64,000 nucleotides of DNA from Dryococelus australis. Its lineage: Eukaryota > Arthropoda > Insecta > Phasmatodea > Phasmatidae. This document shows, one piece after another, positions 1 to 12,871 of this stretch. A program made the position numbers and the translations under genes. Position 1 is the stretch's first letter, and the number at the start of each line of letters is the position of its first letter. The stretch lies in assembly GCA_029891345.1 (NCBI GenBank), contig CM057005.1:61087760-61151759 (forward strand), in the 5' to 3' direction. The notes under the pieces are model-generated. The model did not search any database and was not told the DNA's origin. It saw nothing but the letters and a program-made list of their open reading frames with translations.

Positions 1-156
1 AACAATACCCACAACTGAATCGAAAAACGATTCTGCAAAAATTGCTATCGATTCGCACAAAAATCGGCAGCATAAATATAAATCTAAAAATAGATTTTTT
101 TCGTAAGCCGATTTTTTTCATATTTTGAAAAATCGATTTTTAATCGGCATCCTTAT

Positions 157-425
157 TGCTTAGAAGGAAGTGAATAGAGTGGTTTCGGTAGACGCTTAAC
201 AGCCAGGCCTTGAACGTCAGTAAGGGCGAAATGAAACCAGGATAGAGCAGCGAAGGAATGCAAGGACAGGTGGGAAACGAGAGTGCTCCTAAAAACCCCA
301 CCGACCGACGGCAGCGTCCGCCATGTTTTCCGTACGCGAGAATCCAGGTGGCATTGAAGAGAATCAAGCCCGGTTCACATTTGTGGGGGCGAGTACACTG
401 ACTGCTACACCACCGCGGCCCCATT
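157..425 (-). repeat. tRNA-derived SINE
   Basis: Read on the minus strand, the head at about 425-355 looks like a tRNA. It has an A-box-like TGGTGTAGCAGTCAG followed by a B-box-like GGGCTTGATTCTC. The body then continues through GGTGGGGTTTTTAGGAGC and TGGCTGTTAAGCGTC. The body matches, in order, the plus-strand copy at 15,020-15,276 (gggttttctcggggg, then tcgctgttaagagccgcc). This gives two copies of one SINE family in the window. Any open frame across it is incidental. It resembles stick-insect SINEs from memory. Confidence 0.7.
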
Positions 426-556
426 GTACTCAGAACGAAATCACTTGACAAAAATAACGCCAAAATATTTTTATATGTTGCTGGTCTCCGTTTCTCGAGT
501 GAGCGAAGGAATGTGTCAAGGCCAAAGTGGTAACCCAAGGATTTACACAGGAGTAA

Positions 557-971
557 AGTCTTTTCACCATAAAGTGAGCACTTTAGAATCAGCCTTAGAA
601 AAAGTCACTTCCTTTTCTGCATATATTTCAACGTGCTCACTGAGTGGCATGCGCCCGATAAAGCTGGTAACGATGGATGGAAAGTAGTTCCATTTGTTAA
701 CGTCGAATAAGAAGTTTTAGGTGGCCATTTGTAATAGTTTAAATTATTTCTTACGCTTTTTTTCTAATGGCTCATTGTGTAAAAATGAGCAGATTTATAA
801 CATGTTTACTATTTTAATAATTTCCCAGTGTCACTTGACCGACGCATGAATAAAGTGATGAGGCCCATTGCAATGTTAATTTTATATGAGGTTGAAGAAT
901 ACGCAACGTGCATACAAGGACATCTTAAGCAGGGCTTTCAAAAATGCTCATTTTACCGTGAACAGCCTGTA
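557..971. mobile_element. TIR element, family 1 (long subtype)
   Basis: The right end reads gctcattttaccgtgaacag, and the left end is a diverged ttttcaccataaagtgagca. The interior shares the marker tgaataaagtgatgaggccc with the copies at 11,433 and 61,552. It is a non-autonomous element with no coding sequence. Confidence 0.7.
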
Positions 972-1084
972 GCACTACCACGATAAGCTTATCGGCACTT
1001 GTGCCGCCTTCTGTCATTGATAGGATTAAATGGCTGGTTTTATCGGTTCAAGAATGTTCTGGTTATCGCCCCCGTCTATGTCAG

Positions 1085-1345
1085 CGTGATTCCAGGGGCG
1101 GAGAACCTTCTAGAGCCGGCCAGCGAGATTACGTGAGCCGCGACGGAACTCCGAGCAGACAGTCTAGGGTTTGGAGTATTGCACGGCCTTGAGGGCCAAG
1201 TGCGTGAAGAAAAGGAAGCGACGAGAGGCACTGAGAGTGAGCAGCGGGAGTGCAGTCTACGGACTGCGAGCATCGATACAGTGAAGAGTGAGACTGACGG
1301 GCGGGACTACTGAACTGGATGCTTGAGTGAAAGACATTTGAAATG
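1085..1345 (+). promoter_or_regulatory. Promoter/LTR-like repeat module with heat-shock-type motif
   Basis: At 1,102-1,115 the sequence AGAACCTTCTAGAG fits the nGAAnnTTCnnGA pattern of a heat-shock element. The downstream GC-richer stretch ends in actggatgcttgagtg and aaatgatggcggcagacaca. The same order of words, diverged, is found on the minus strand of 2,960-3,235, so this is a repeat, probably an LTR or transposon promoter rather than a host gene promoter. No TATA box is visible in this copy. Confidence 0.4.
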
Positions 1346-2955
1346 ATGGCGGCAGACACACTGAATACGTGTAAATAATGAGCGTGAATTAAATGACCGT
1401 AAATAACATGTAGAGAGTGATAAGGGATTTAATTAAAATTTAGATAGACATTAACACTTTGAGGTCTCCACAATTTTACTGGCACTTAAGAAAAATTAGA
1501 AGTGAGTAACTTTTATCCTCTACTGCAAGAACAACGGTTATGTTGGTGCCTGTGTTATAACTCACCATTGTCCTATTGGTCCAATACCTCACCGGAAACT
1601 AGTCTGTACTTTACAACGATCATTATTGGCCGGTCATCAACCAATGGAGAGCCGAGCTGATATTGACCCAATCAAATGCCCTTTATTGTATAAATTACTT
1701 TCAGTTAATCATGTCCCTTTGAGAAGTTACAAAATAAGAAATTCTATCATTAGCAACATCATTGTTACTTCGCTGTTGTGTTGTTGTGAGGTCGTGTTAA
1801 ACTCTAGCCGAACAACGACTGTACATCCGTGCAAGTTTTGTTCTGAACTATAAAGAGATATTCAAATTAGCTTTCCTCGAGCTACATTCGAGCATAATCT
1901 ACAAAGTGTTAAAATATTGTGCTCACTGAGATTAACATAAATAATAGGTGAGATAAATTATACTGTCAATTATAGCTGTGTAAATATTTATAGCAGTATT
2001 AATGATTTTATTTATTTATTTTTATCAAGTCCTACATTCCTCACGAACTCGGATGTGCACCTTACGTATTCTAACAATACGTTACAACTGGCCGTTATTC
2101 AACGAACACATTTTCAGTAAACAAATTAAACTCGTTGCCGCATTGCCAAGCACTCCAGATCCTAGCACATCAAAAAAAAAATTAATCATCAAACTATCGT
2201 CGTATGTTACTTCCAACAGCGAGAGGTTTAAAGACTTACTCGTATATTCTGCGGAAAGTGCTAGTCATAGAGTGTAGTTCTTGTATGGATATTTCATTTT
2301 GTTCTCGTCCCTTGCGGTACTTCTATTACCGTACATTTCAGCTTGGTTTTCTTATTATTTAGAATATATACAATTCACGCGCCGGTCTGTCTGGGAATGA
2401 AAGCGCTTTTGCAAGAACTGACACGTTGTCGTTCAAGTTCATATTCGTTCGCCGCTTCCCACTTATTTCAAAGACGGCGACGAACAAACGTTCTTCCATA
2501 AGACGTCACGATTATTAGAAGAATGCTTTGCTACATCCTTGAGATGATTCTGACACAAAAGTACATTGTTATACGTATAATTTGACTCTAAGGATTTTTT
2601 TTGCTTGACGTTAGATAAGAATATTTTTGGCAGAGAGCGATAAAGTGTTAGTGGACCTACGTTGAATGGTGTTACATGAATGCCTCGAGGGCGTATCTGA
2701 ATTCACGAAGTATGGAGGTTCATAATAACATAAAAAAAAAACAAAATTACATTGATAATTTATTCACACAGCTATTATTTACGGCATTAAATCATCTATC
2801 TCCACTATTACTCTTATTATTTCCCATTGAGCGCAATACCTAATCTACATTTCAACTCCCAATTAATATCCTTCTTTATGACTTTGTTTGGTTAATTTTA
2901 ATTAACTCATTCTTATGATTAACACACGTTCAGTTTATCTGTTACCATGATTTGT
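1346..2955. other. Gene-less stretch, nothing recognised
   Basis: AT-rich sequence with no supported gene, TIR pair or tRNA-like boxes. Short open frames here have no recognisable domains. Confidence 0.6.
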
Positions 2956-2959
2956 AATG

Positions 2960-3235
2960 TATTCCACTCACGCATCCAGTCCAATGGTCCAGCCTGCAGT
3001 CGTACTCCACTGATCTGATGATCGCAGTCGCAGATTTTCCTCCCGCTGATAACTTCTCTCTCCGCGCGCTTGTTCTCGCTAGCTGTCTATCGCTGAAACT
3101 TATCCATTCAACAACTGCTGGCTCGGAGGCCCTGCGCGTCTTTTATAGCCGCTGGCCTTGACCTGGAAGGTTCGCCGCTCACCGAGTCTCGCTGAGAGAC
3201 ACGAGGTCAGTAATCCAGATCATTCTTCAAATGTT
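2960..3235 (-). promoter_or_regulatory. Promoter/LTR-like module with TATA box and heat-shock-type motif
   Basis: On the minus strand CGAACCTTCC (3,165-3,174) is followed by a TATA box GGCTATAAAAG (3,150-3,140). A GC-richer leader follows, ending in ctggatgcgtgagtgg and tcatggtaacagataaactg. The word order matches the plus-strand module at 1,085-1,345. A third, more distant module with the same GAAggTTC-TATA layout is at 14,200-14,345. A retroelement LTR is the likeliest identity, but no LTR pair or internal domain was found. Confidence 0.45.
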
Positions 3236-4925
3236 TCAAAGACACCCGATACCCAAGGTCGGGAGTGGCATGCGTCCTGCTAGGCATAACAGGCACGCTT
3301 TGTAAACATTCCTTTGTCAAAAGCCGCTGTGTCTTCGGTTGCAACTAATAGAGCGCGCGTCCATAAATCATCTAACGACTCCGTCCTTCGTTTCCACTCG
3401 CTCGCACGGGGCAAAGCAGCGAGCGCGTAACAATACGATATAAGAATATGCTTTGATGGTACTAAATTTTTACTTAAATTGCAGTTCTAAGTGGCCAAAT
3501 TTATATCCCCGGCTAGCATATCAATCTATTTATAGCAATGCTGTTTCATAGAAATCTTTATGCATAAAATGAAGTGACACGACTGACTGACTGACACACT
3601 CATCAACAGACAGCCGAAGCCGTTGGACGCAAAAGAATGAAAATTTAGGGGTTGCTTCCCCTCAGGCACCTACAGGGAAAGAATTTTTCGAACTTTGACT
3701 TATAAGAGGGTGATAAGTTGTCAAATATATTTTCTTGGACTCATCATTTACCCGATGAAACACCGTAGAAATCTTATATTCAAAAGGTTTCTTATAAAAA
3801 TGCTCAAGAACGTAATTCAGGATTTTTTATTAAATTCAACTATTACAAGGGTGAAAAGGGGTGAGGTGTGTTTTCGAGCACTCCACAATAGCTAATAAAC
3901 TACATTATGTGTATATAGCTATCATATTTTCTTTGAAAGACTGCCTATATAAATGTCAACAATGTATATCACAATTTACTAAATTCCACTTATAATAAGA
4001 TGGAAAGGGTTAAAACTTGTTTAGGAAAAACATTTCAGTATATCATTAACCCTGTAAAAACCGTTATGTGTTTTAAAAGGTTGTCTACATAAATAGCAAA
4101 AAAATTAATTCCCGAATTTGTTAAAATTCAAACCCCTAAGTAGGGGAAAAATGAGTTTTGACATGTTAACTACATTATATTCTTCCCACGCCTGTAATTT
4201 TCAAACCAGCATATTTGATAAAAACTTCTTAAATATTAAAATTATAAATTACAAGCAAACCGATTTCTTACTGTGAAACAAAATGCTTCTTTTTCCTCAC
4301 AGTTGCAGGCAACGTTGCCAGAACTGGGCAGGATCGACAATTAAATATCTCATTTTCATAAATTGCGCAGTCAGTTAAATACGTCGCACGATATTTTTTC
4401 TTATAAAATTCTATGTACTAATATAAATATCATTTAACACGTGGTTGACAATTTCCTTTATCATTTGGGATGAAAAGAAATGTGGTTTGTTGCAAACAGA
4501 ATTATTGTCAAAACCAATAACTTGCGAGTCTCCTAGATAACATTCAAAATTACGTGTTTAACACTGGCGAGGACGTTTGACTACATTGGCTTTTACAATA
4601 TATCAGAATTTTTAACACGAAAATAATAATGAATGCAAGGTGAATACATTCCAATATTTTCAATACTATATATGCTCAGAGAAAACTAAGTTTATAAAAT
4701 ATTTAGTTATTAGTTTTAAAATAAATCAACAAATAATTAAAGCACGAAATGCCATAGAAAATGTTACAATGAGCCACGTAAACAATTGTATATGTCATTA
4801 ACACTGTTAGCTTGAATTGTGCGAAGTGGTAAATGATGCGGCCTAGATCTTGAGGAGTTCACCAACATCATCTACACTCCTGGCCTTTAACCACACAATC
4901 TTATCCTCAGTTTTGGGGCTCCACT
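3236..4925. other. Gene-less stretch, nothing recognised
   Basis: Mostly AT-rich. It contains a run of actgactgactgac-like sequence near 3,580 and no supported feature. Confidence 0.55.
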
Positions 4926-5827
4926 ACACTCTAAAAAAAAACTATAATTTTTACTGAGAAATTCTTTCTAATTTTACAAATGCTTGTAATCGTACAAAGA
5001 TTTTTCTTGTAAAATTACAAGGTCAGTATTTGTAATAGAAATTAGGAAATGTTTGTACTCTAAGCTACTGAGCCCTATTCACGAGTTTGACGAAAATGGT
5101 GGACACTCAACAACGTAAAATCCTATATAGCTGTTTGTGCAAAACACTATTGGTGATGTGTAGCTGCGTGCAAAGAGAAATGTATTGCAATTTTGAATTA
5201 CGTAAAACACTTAAAACAACTCAAATAATCATAATAAAACGACAATTTCTATAAAAAGTGACCGTATAATTAATTATTTGTTAGTGTTTACTAGCTACAC
5301 AGAACTCTTAAATCGGCGCTCAATACCTTGTTAAGAGGCGTCCAAATATCTTAACTCAACAACTGGATTCTTGAAAAGAAATACATATACCTATTCTTCT
5401 TAACCGTATAATTTCAATATTATTTTGTATGTACTTGTAACTATATTTACTGTAAAAACAAACGTTGACATCGGAACTCAAGTTGGTCTTGTGTTTGAAA
5501 GTGTGAGCTACTAATACAAGAGGTGTAAATTCTAATCCCCGTGCTGGCGAAGTGTAAATATCTTGTAAATTATATTTTGAAGGGTTTTTTTTTTTAGTTA
5601 TCTGTTACTAATTCATTACATTTGTTTTTTAAGAAGAAAAAACGTAATTATGTGTACACTTCTCATTAATGTCAGTTTTAATACAAGGCTATCGTTTGTA
5701 ATATTACAAAGAAATGCGTTTGAAGATTTTACGAGAAAACTCATTGTATTTTTACAAAGGATTTTCTTGGCAACTGTGTTTCCAAGGATTTTTCTTGTAA
5801 AAGTACAAAAAAAAATGTTTACAGTGT
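4926..5827. mobile_element. TIR element, family X, with central tRNA-like segment
   Basis: The left end begins acactctaaaaaaaaacta and the right end finishes aaaaatgtttacagtgt. Both ends contain repeated ttttcttgtaaaattaca-like words in inverted orientation. Two further copies lie at 40,600-41,903 and 42,200-43,116. All are about 0.9 kb once a nested insertion is removed. Near 5,485-5,545 the sequence ends in a B-box-like gtgtaaattctaatcccc. There is no coding capacity. Confidence 0.5.
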
Positions 5828-6164
5828 TACTCTGAAACATCAACTTGCTAAAACGCTGTAGTATCTCCAGGCTTCAAGCGATGCCTTGAAAAAAAAACCA
5901 AGGCGACTGTCTTATATAGGTAGGCTCAGGATGAATCAATTTCCATAGTGCGTGATGGAGGGACATGCATACCCCCTGGTGACACGCCCAGCCAACAAAC
6001 TGCATTAAACGCAAATTCTATACGTCAGGCTCTGATGATACTCTGTGGTCACCTACTAGCGCAAATCGTTCATGGTGATCAATTTTTTTTTAATGAGTGT
6101 AATTATTTGGTCAAATAGAGGTAGTTTTTTTTTTAAATGGAAAAGTGAAAGGAGAAGCAAACAT

Positions 6165-6240
6165 GTGTCGTAGTTAGCTAGAATGTCAGTTTGTGGTGAG
6201 AGAGGTCCTGTGTTAAAATCCCAAGCTGGTCATGAATTTG
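6165..6240 (+). repeat. Possible tRNA-like SINE head
   Basis: The segment gtcgtagttagctagaatg...ggtcctgtgttaaaatccc has weak A-box and B-box character at tRNA-like spacing. It directly precedes the two-copy repeat at 6,268. The match is degenerate and could be chance. Confidence 0.25.
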
Positions 6241-6267
6241 TGTGTCTGTTGGTACGAGAAAGACTAG

Positions 6268-6685
6268 GTCTCGTTAAGGGTCCTATATTCTGAAATGTTT
6301 TCTGCGAAATCGTTGTTTTCGCGTAAACCCGTATCTCAATAAATAAAAGTTCTGAAAATACGAAAATTACCAGAAAAGATTGTCTATTGTTACTTTTATC
6401 ATATTAAGTGTATTAGTGGAGAAAAAAAATCGTGCAATTGTTCAAATATTGCATTTTTAAAGCTTGCCTACGCAGTTCTTTTAAGTGGTTATGCGCACGT
6501 AGTTTGATCTGTGAACTTTCATCGCGTGTAATAAATTACACTGTTATAGATCTAATTTATACAGTACAGCGTCACGACGGAAACACTACATGCTAAGCAC
6601 GTAGGAGCGATGAGGCGCTAGGCGTGCGTGTTAGTGTCGCCCGTATCACTTTCTCGCTTCTTGACCTTGGACGCGCAGCTACATA
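6268..6685. repeat. Two-copy interspersed repeat R, copy 1
   Basis: It begins gtctcgttaagggtcctat and ends near cttgaccttggacgcg. Its whole length is collinear with 37,388-37,851 in the same orientation, including gcatttttaaagcttgcct and ggcgtgcgtgttagtgtcgc. No TIR or tail is clear. Confidence 0.7.
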
Positions 6686-8618
6686 GTACCATAAAGTCGC
6701 TACTCCTTGAAACTCTCTCTTCCCCCCCCCCTCCCCTCCAACCACGAAAAACACTACCAAGCCAGAATTTGTCTTTTGGCATAAAATGGGGAGTTATTAT
6801 TTATTAGTAGAGTAGGTATATCCTTTGGTCACCGGTAAAATTATCACTGCTACGCCTAAAGGGCGACTATCCGTCTAGCACGTTATCACTGTGATGCGGA
6901 GGATTAGCTTCGTCGAGAATGTTTTTCAAAATGTATTTTTACCGCCGTAGGGAATAAGTTATGTCCTGTGAGCCATAAGGGGCACCTCGAGGGACAGTCT
7001 CTTCAGGCCTGTTCCTGTTCCTACTCGACTGCGTATTCGCTTTTCAAATTTCCTGTACATTTTACTCATCTGTGGAATATCGTATTATCAGTTTTAGTCA
7101 TTCTGTGATTCGCTCGTTACTTTGTCAAATAATAAGAGTTCTATTAAAGTCCTTATTGCGAATGGCTGGCTTTATATTAAGTACAGCGTGAAGAGTCAAG
7201 ATATAGACCGATATTCGTGTGTCTCGCGAGCTATGGATTGTTTTCGATAGTTTAGGGGTTTTGTAGTCCGTCTACTGATACGAGATTTGTGTCTTATGCC
7301 ATGTTTGCTCTCGAGCGAAACATTTTTATTTGAGACAAAGATTTTAGTCCGGGCTTCTTTTATGCCATTAGGATCTGTAATTATACTGCAGTGTTCTTGT
7401 AAAATTCATTCAATAGTTACTGTTTGGGGACCAGATTGAAATTTTTTTTTCTCTGCTGACTTATTTTAGCGTATTTTTGAATTACAAAGTTAAGAATCAT
7501 AAACACTTATCATTAAAATTTCTCCTCAAAATTATAATTAAGGAGCGGTGTCCTAGTTAAAGTTAAAAATATATTACACAATGATTTCAGATAATATTTT
7601 TTTTTGCAAAAATTTTAGCTCATCAAAACTATTTTATGTTAGTGATTATTCTGCGGAGTGGTGATAGTATTACTGAAAACGTACCATCACAGTAGAACTA
7701 TTACATCCAAAAACATGATATTTGCTGTCATGAAAATTTTCGCTATTATAAGTACGGAACAAAAAAGTGTATTTAAATCTTTACCAGCAGAACATACGTT
7801 AGCACAGATAATAACATGTTAGATACGGAACCGCAATTAATACTTGCTGCCAGCTATCTGGAAGCACGCGGGTTAACGTTGACATCGAAATCTATCCAGT
7901 TTCGACTGCAGAAAATTTTTTTTAAAGTTTATTTTCGTGTGTTTAGATAACCGTGAACCATCTATGTCGGAGGAATACGCTATTTTTTCGGGCTTAAGAC
8001 CATGCTTCAGTTTTCAATGTATAATTTATTGCTAAGTACGCACGTAAGCTTACTTATCGGGGCATGTTCTTGTACAGACTATTCGGACGGGTCATCGCCT
8101 CTTCATGGTAGACTCGTCCCACACTCTGGTGGCAATAGCAAGAACCACGAGGAAACAGAAATATGTGCTGTATGAAGACACCGTTGTGTTACAATTATTG
8201 GCTAAAAAATGCGTTTGTGCTCAAAACGTGAAACTAATAAAATGTACGTAAATTATCTTAAATTCTGCCATGCATGTCAATCAATGTTGTAGATGTCTAT
8301 AAAAACCTCAGAATATCTAAAAATTGGGAGCACTGTTACAAAACTCACATTAATTATTTTCGCAAGCTATTCACAGGAAATAAATAGAATTAAAACCATT
8401 TACTCGTAATTAAATAATATTTTATGCACAAACATAATGACGCACTAAAGAGGAGTTTTTAGAACTTTTACAAAACTTGCTCAAATAACAACAAAGGAAA
8501 GAAATATGACGACTGCAGTAAGTACGCAACTACACCCGACATGTAAACAACTTCATGCATGTGTCAAGGATACAGCCTCTGTGTACGAGACAGGAGATAA
8601 GGACCTCGCTAGGATACA
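6686..8618. other. Gene-less stretch, nothing recognised
   Basis: AT-rich. A poly-C/poly-pyrimidine run lies at 6,721-6,740. No gene or repeat boundary was identified. Confidence 0.55.
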
Positions 8619-9946
8619 GGTTGAGGCCGAATTCGACTGACAAACTTCGTGAAGTGATTCCTTATGCAAAACCAAATTGCAAATATACAGGACACTTTCT
8701 ACCTAAATCGAATACTAAAGGAGATATCAATCCTTGAACGATCAAGATTTTAAGCAGCATCTTTGCAAGATATTGGAAACGAAGTGCAATGAAATTACTA
8801 TTCTCGGAACATTGTTTTTAAGTTATTGGTAAGTTCATCCAAGCGCAAACAGCCACTTGTACTTCCCATCGTAATGGAAGTAACGAGATTAGCGATTATT
8901 TTTATGCAGACAACAGTTTTAATGTCACGAATTATGAACGTTTGAAGTTGGATTATTGTACAGTATGAACTTAGTATTAACAATTGTTCTCTTGTTGCAA
9001 TTTTCCAGGACCCACCGTTTTCGTGCAAAACGCACACATATCTTTCGGTGGCAGCTGATACAATTCCAGGCGCTTAGGTAATACCAATAACTTCTGCTAG
9101 GAATCACACACCGACTGTCGCTAGAAAAAAAGCAGACAGGTTCTGTACTGAAAGCTTATTAATGTATGGTACATATTGTTTACATTAAGTGTCAAAAATA
9201 CCCTCCACCATCATCTGCGCAGTGGGCACAGCAGCATATAGTCTATTCACGCTAAAGTGAGCACTTTTATGGCCTAGCAAATTTATCCTTTTAGCCACTT
9301 TTTAACTTTCCAGCACTTTTCAATATAAACATTGCCTTGTGGCAAAGAAGCACAGTATATACATTCCACCACTCCCAAAAAGTTAAAGTTTGAAGCTGCC
9401 ATAAAATATACTGATTAGTGGTTAAAGCCTATTGGAAGAGTCTTAAAAAGTGCTCACTTTACCATGAACATCGTATATCACTGAATCATGTATGTGTATG
9501 TAGTATGTGTTAGGCAGTGTATCGCTGCAGCCGAAGCTTTGTGTGCCTTTTGCACGAAAACCGTGGTTCCTGGGCAGTTTCTATGCCATTTCTGTTAATT
9601 AGACAATACTGTTCTAATAAACTAGCGTCAAAATAACATTAATCTTGACGGTAAAAACGTTATATGCATTGAGAGCTTGGCCTCCCTTATTATTTTCATT
9701 GCAATGGGAGGTGTTAATGGGGCATCGTTCTTAGGTTGAAGATCACGGTGGTATAAATAAAACAATCTTCTGAGAATTGTAATTTGATTTGACTTCGTTT
9801 CCCATAAAAAAAAAAGAACTTGATTTTCAAAGTTTTTGTTTCTCCCTCAGTATCCAGTTTACGTAGAAAGTGTCCTGTATAATTCTCACTTGGTTTTGTA
9901 TAATGAACCACTTCATGAAATTTTGTCGGCAGAATTACACCCTACC
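8619..9946. mobile_element. Long-TIR element of unknown family with a nested family-1 element
   Basis: The arm 8,619-9,070 and the arm 9,512-9,946 are inverted copies. For example tacaggacactttctac on the left corresponds to gtagaaagtgtcctgta on the right, and ccgttttcgtgcaaaa to ttttgcacgaaaaccg. The centre (9,071-9,511) is largely the family-1 element at 9,237-9,477. No transposase is present, so it is non-autonomous. Confidence 0.65.
9237..9477. mobile_element. TIR element, family 1 (short subtype)
   Basis: Ends are tatagtctattcacgctaaa and ctcactttaccatgaac. It is about 240 bp long and sits in the loop of the long-TIR element. Confidence 0.75.
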
Positions 9947-11432
9947 CTCCATACATAATGACGTCACAGGCGGGACCAAGTACGGAAGTGTGTATACTTG
10001 CGCCGCCTTTTGATGCTCACATATTTCACTATCCATTTATTTCAGTAACGTCTACAACTGTTCTGATACTGTTGACGATCACAGATTGTTAACGACACTC
10101 GATCTTCACACGCCGCTGGATGGCAGCCTGTGCGAGGCTATATCGATGGTAAATTCAGTACGTTTACTGGAGCTGCAGAAGTTGTGCATTGAGACGTAAT
10201 CAAGATATTTGCGAGCGATTCACCTCGTAAAAGCTCCAAGGTATTTACAGACGCGCTGATGGTAGAATGATTAAATACAAAATAGTCCTGATTAAAAGTC
10301 CAAAAAAAAACGACGTTACAAAAATAAACTCGAAACCGTATTTATGTTATAAAAATGATATTTCCTTAGTCAAAGAAAGGCCGAGCGTTACAAAACTATG
10401 AACTTACTGATGATTAAATTATATACTGTTTACTGCAGTCTGTTTCTTTACTGCTGATGAACACTGACGAACTATAAACGATTTCAGAACTCGTCAGCAA
10501 TAACGGAAGGCGGCCTCGGAAGAAATTAGGACACAGCCTAAATTCCCCCCTTTTTTTTTTCTTTCGGCGAGGCTCATGTGGCAAGGAAGGTCTGCTATTT
10601 GACTGGCTGTTTAACTTACTGCCTCGTCCAATACGTGTCGTCGGCGTTCGTGTAAACTGAGCTTGATGTCCGCAGCGCGAAATTAGCGTTTTACACAATT
10701 GAAAACTGAAGCAGGAAGCAGTAGATTATGTCAGCGACCAGTGACCTCACAAAACAGTTAGTAAACACAACAGCAATTTATTTATATTTGCCTGCAGCAA
10801 AAACGATTATTTCATTAAAGGTGCAACTAAATAAAAGCCTATTTACATTTTACTTTAAAACAACACACTTGTAAGTCGTGTTTTTATTGCGTACCTAATT
10901 TCTGTTAAGTTGCTGCAAACTGCCAAATCTTACTGCTTACTGCTTTAAGTTTTCAACTGTGCGAACTTTTCAACTGTGCGAACCCCCTTACACATTTCAG
11001 GTAAGTGGTTTTTAAAACTCCTACAATGGGAAAACCCCTCTTCCAGTGGTTAGTGGTTTTTCTGGTGGTTTTTGCAGCAGAATCAGTGTGATTTTTTTTT
11101 AATCTAATGGTTTTTGAAGGAGTTTATTTTATTCTTTTACTCACTTGCAGTGTCACTGAACTGTATATGTGCTAAGTGATGCTAGTCTACAGCACAGTAT
11201 ATTTTTAATGCTTCTTTCTGCAAATTGCCTAGGGCGTGAGAAATGGGAATCTTAAAAAGATGAAAGACCAAATATTATTTCTTAATTTATTTACAATGGT
11301 AAATATAATTATTATTTACAAAAGACAACTGCCTACCCCTACAATAAACACTTGTTTTATCAATCAATGGGTGCAAATTTTATACCAATCTCCATTATAA
11401 TTAGGTAATATCCTTTCTTTATACTTCCTAGC
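9947..11432. other. Gene-less stretch, nothing recognised
   Basis: Mixed AT-rich sequence with a GC-richer patch at 10,490-10,690. Short open frames carry no recognisable domain. Confidence 0.5.
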
Positions 11433-11857
11433 TAAAGGCTGTTCACGGTAAAGTGAGCACTTTTGAAATCAAACTTAGAAAAAAGTCACTGCCCCTGCCT
11501 GCTTATATTTTAATGGGCGCACTGACTGACATGCACCCAGTAAAGTTGGTAACGAAGGATGGAAATTAGTTCCATTTCTTAACGTCAAATAAATATTGTT
11601 TGGTAACAATTTATGATAACTTAAATAATTTATTTCATTTCTGTTTTTTTTAATGCATCGAAGTGTACAAATGAGTAGATTTGTAAAATTTCTCTTTTTA
11701 TAACAATTTAACAGTTTCATTTGACCAACGCATGAAAAAAGTGATGAGACCCGTTGCGATGTTTATGTTATATAAGGCTGAAAAATACACAACGAACATA
11801 CAAGTAGATCTTAAGCAGGGCTTTTAAAAGTGCTCACTTTACCGTGAACAGTCTATA
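11433..11857. mobile_element. TIR element, family 1 (long subtype)
   Basis: Left end taaaggctgttcacggtaaa, right end ctcactttaccgtgaacag. The interior shares ttaagcagggctttt and gcatgaaaaaagtgatgaga with the 557, 16,248 (inverted) and 61,552 copies. Confidence 0.85.
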
Positions 11858-12134
11858 TCATCATATAAACCTAGCTTATTTGTTACACATAGACAATCAG
11901 CTATACATTTATATTATTTCAAGTGTCTCCACTTTCACATAGTCGAGACAGTCAGTCTCAATACCAGTCTCTGCTTTCCCGATGGTCAAATTTGTATTAT
12001 TTTCTGAAAAATTTCAAATCTTTTAAAAATTAAGTTGTTTTTTTTTTATTGGCGGTTTTTGAATCGTATCTGGTGGGAAATCAAACTCAAGACCTGCAAC
12101 ACTGGTTTCAAGTGCTCGATGAACGTCGTGGTCT

Positions 12135-12325
12135 GATGCCGGAATTACATAGCCCCGACAAGCACGGCACGACCGCCCCGACACGGCACTTAAAACTAAA
12201 CAGCCTATGAACTACAAGATAGATCTGACGTAAGCACGACAATTCTGTCGTACAACCAGCACTTTTGGATTAGAAATTATTTATATTCTTCGTCGTGTCG
12301 TGCGGAACAACGCACAGTGTGTACT
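12135..12325. mobile_element. Diverged Harbinger-like TIR fragment
   Basis: The left portion, atgccggaattacatagccc followed by cgacaagcacggcacgac, resembles the left TIR of the element at 16,842. Near 12,288-12,305 cgtcgtgtcgtgcgg faces it in inverse orientation. Both boundaries are unclear. Confidence 0.4.
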
Positions 12326-12519
12326 ACTTTACAAAATTGTTTGACAAGCTTTCCCTACAATGAGGAATACGTAGCTTAGAGGTAAAAAAAAATTATGAAA
12401 ATTAATGTTTTCAACTCTTAAAAATAATAATTTTATCTTTTATGCATACGCCGTTATGTATTCCAAATTTCCCATCTGGCCTTGTAACTAGCGCAGTTAA
12501 TCAGCGCATTCTAAATGGA

Positions 12520-12871
12520 TCCGAAAATTTCTACTCGCCGTGTCGCGTCAGTAAACTGTCGGGCTGTGAATTCGAGCAGTCACATTGGAAATGGTCGTGG
12601 TTGCGGTTTTTTTTTTTTGTCTCGTGGTGCTGTGCTCGTCGGGGCTGTGTGTTTCCGGCTTGACTTGAAGTAGCACAAGTTCTCCGGCGCACGATAGAAA
12701 AGGAAATGGGATCCGAGAACACGACGGGAACGGTTCGCGGCTCGAATTTACTGCTCCGCGCGGGAGAAATGCGAAACACAGGGGAGTTCCGCGCGTCCCA
12801 GCACCGGACATCTCCTCGGCGGGATCCCGAAACAGGAAACGGCAGCGCAGTTGCGAATATGCCATCAGCCC
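12520..12871. other. GC-rich, CpG-containing segment
   Basis: A locally GC-rich tract with many CG dinucleotides in an AT-rich background. Several overlapping open frames occur on both strands, as expected for GC-rich DNA, and none is recognisable. It could be a promoter or a repeat fragment. Confidence 0.35.

Noticed and set aside
140-538. 132-codon minus-strand frame
   Set aside because: It runs across the SINE. Such frames recur wherever the SINE does and are not a gene.
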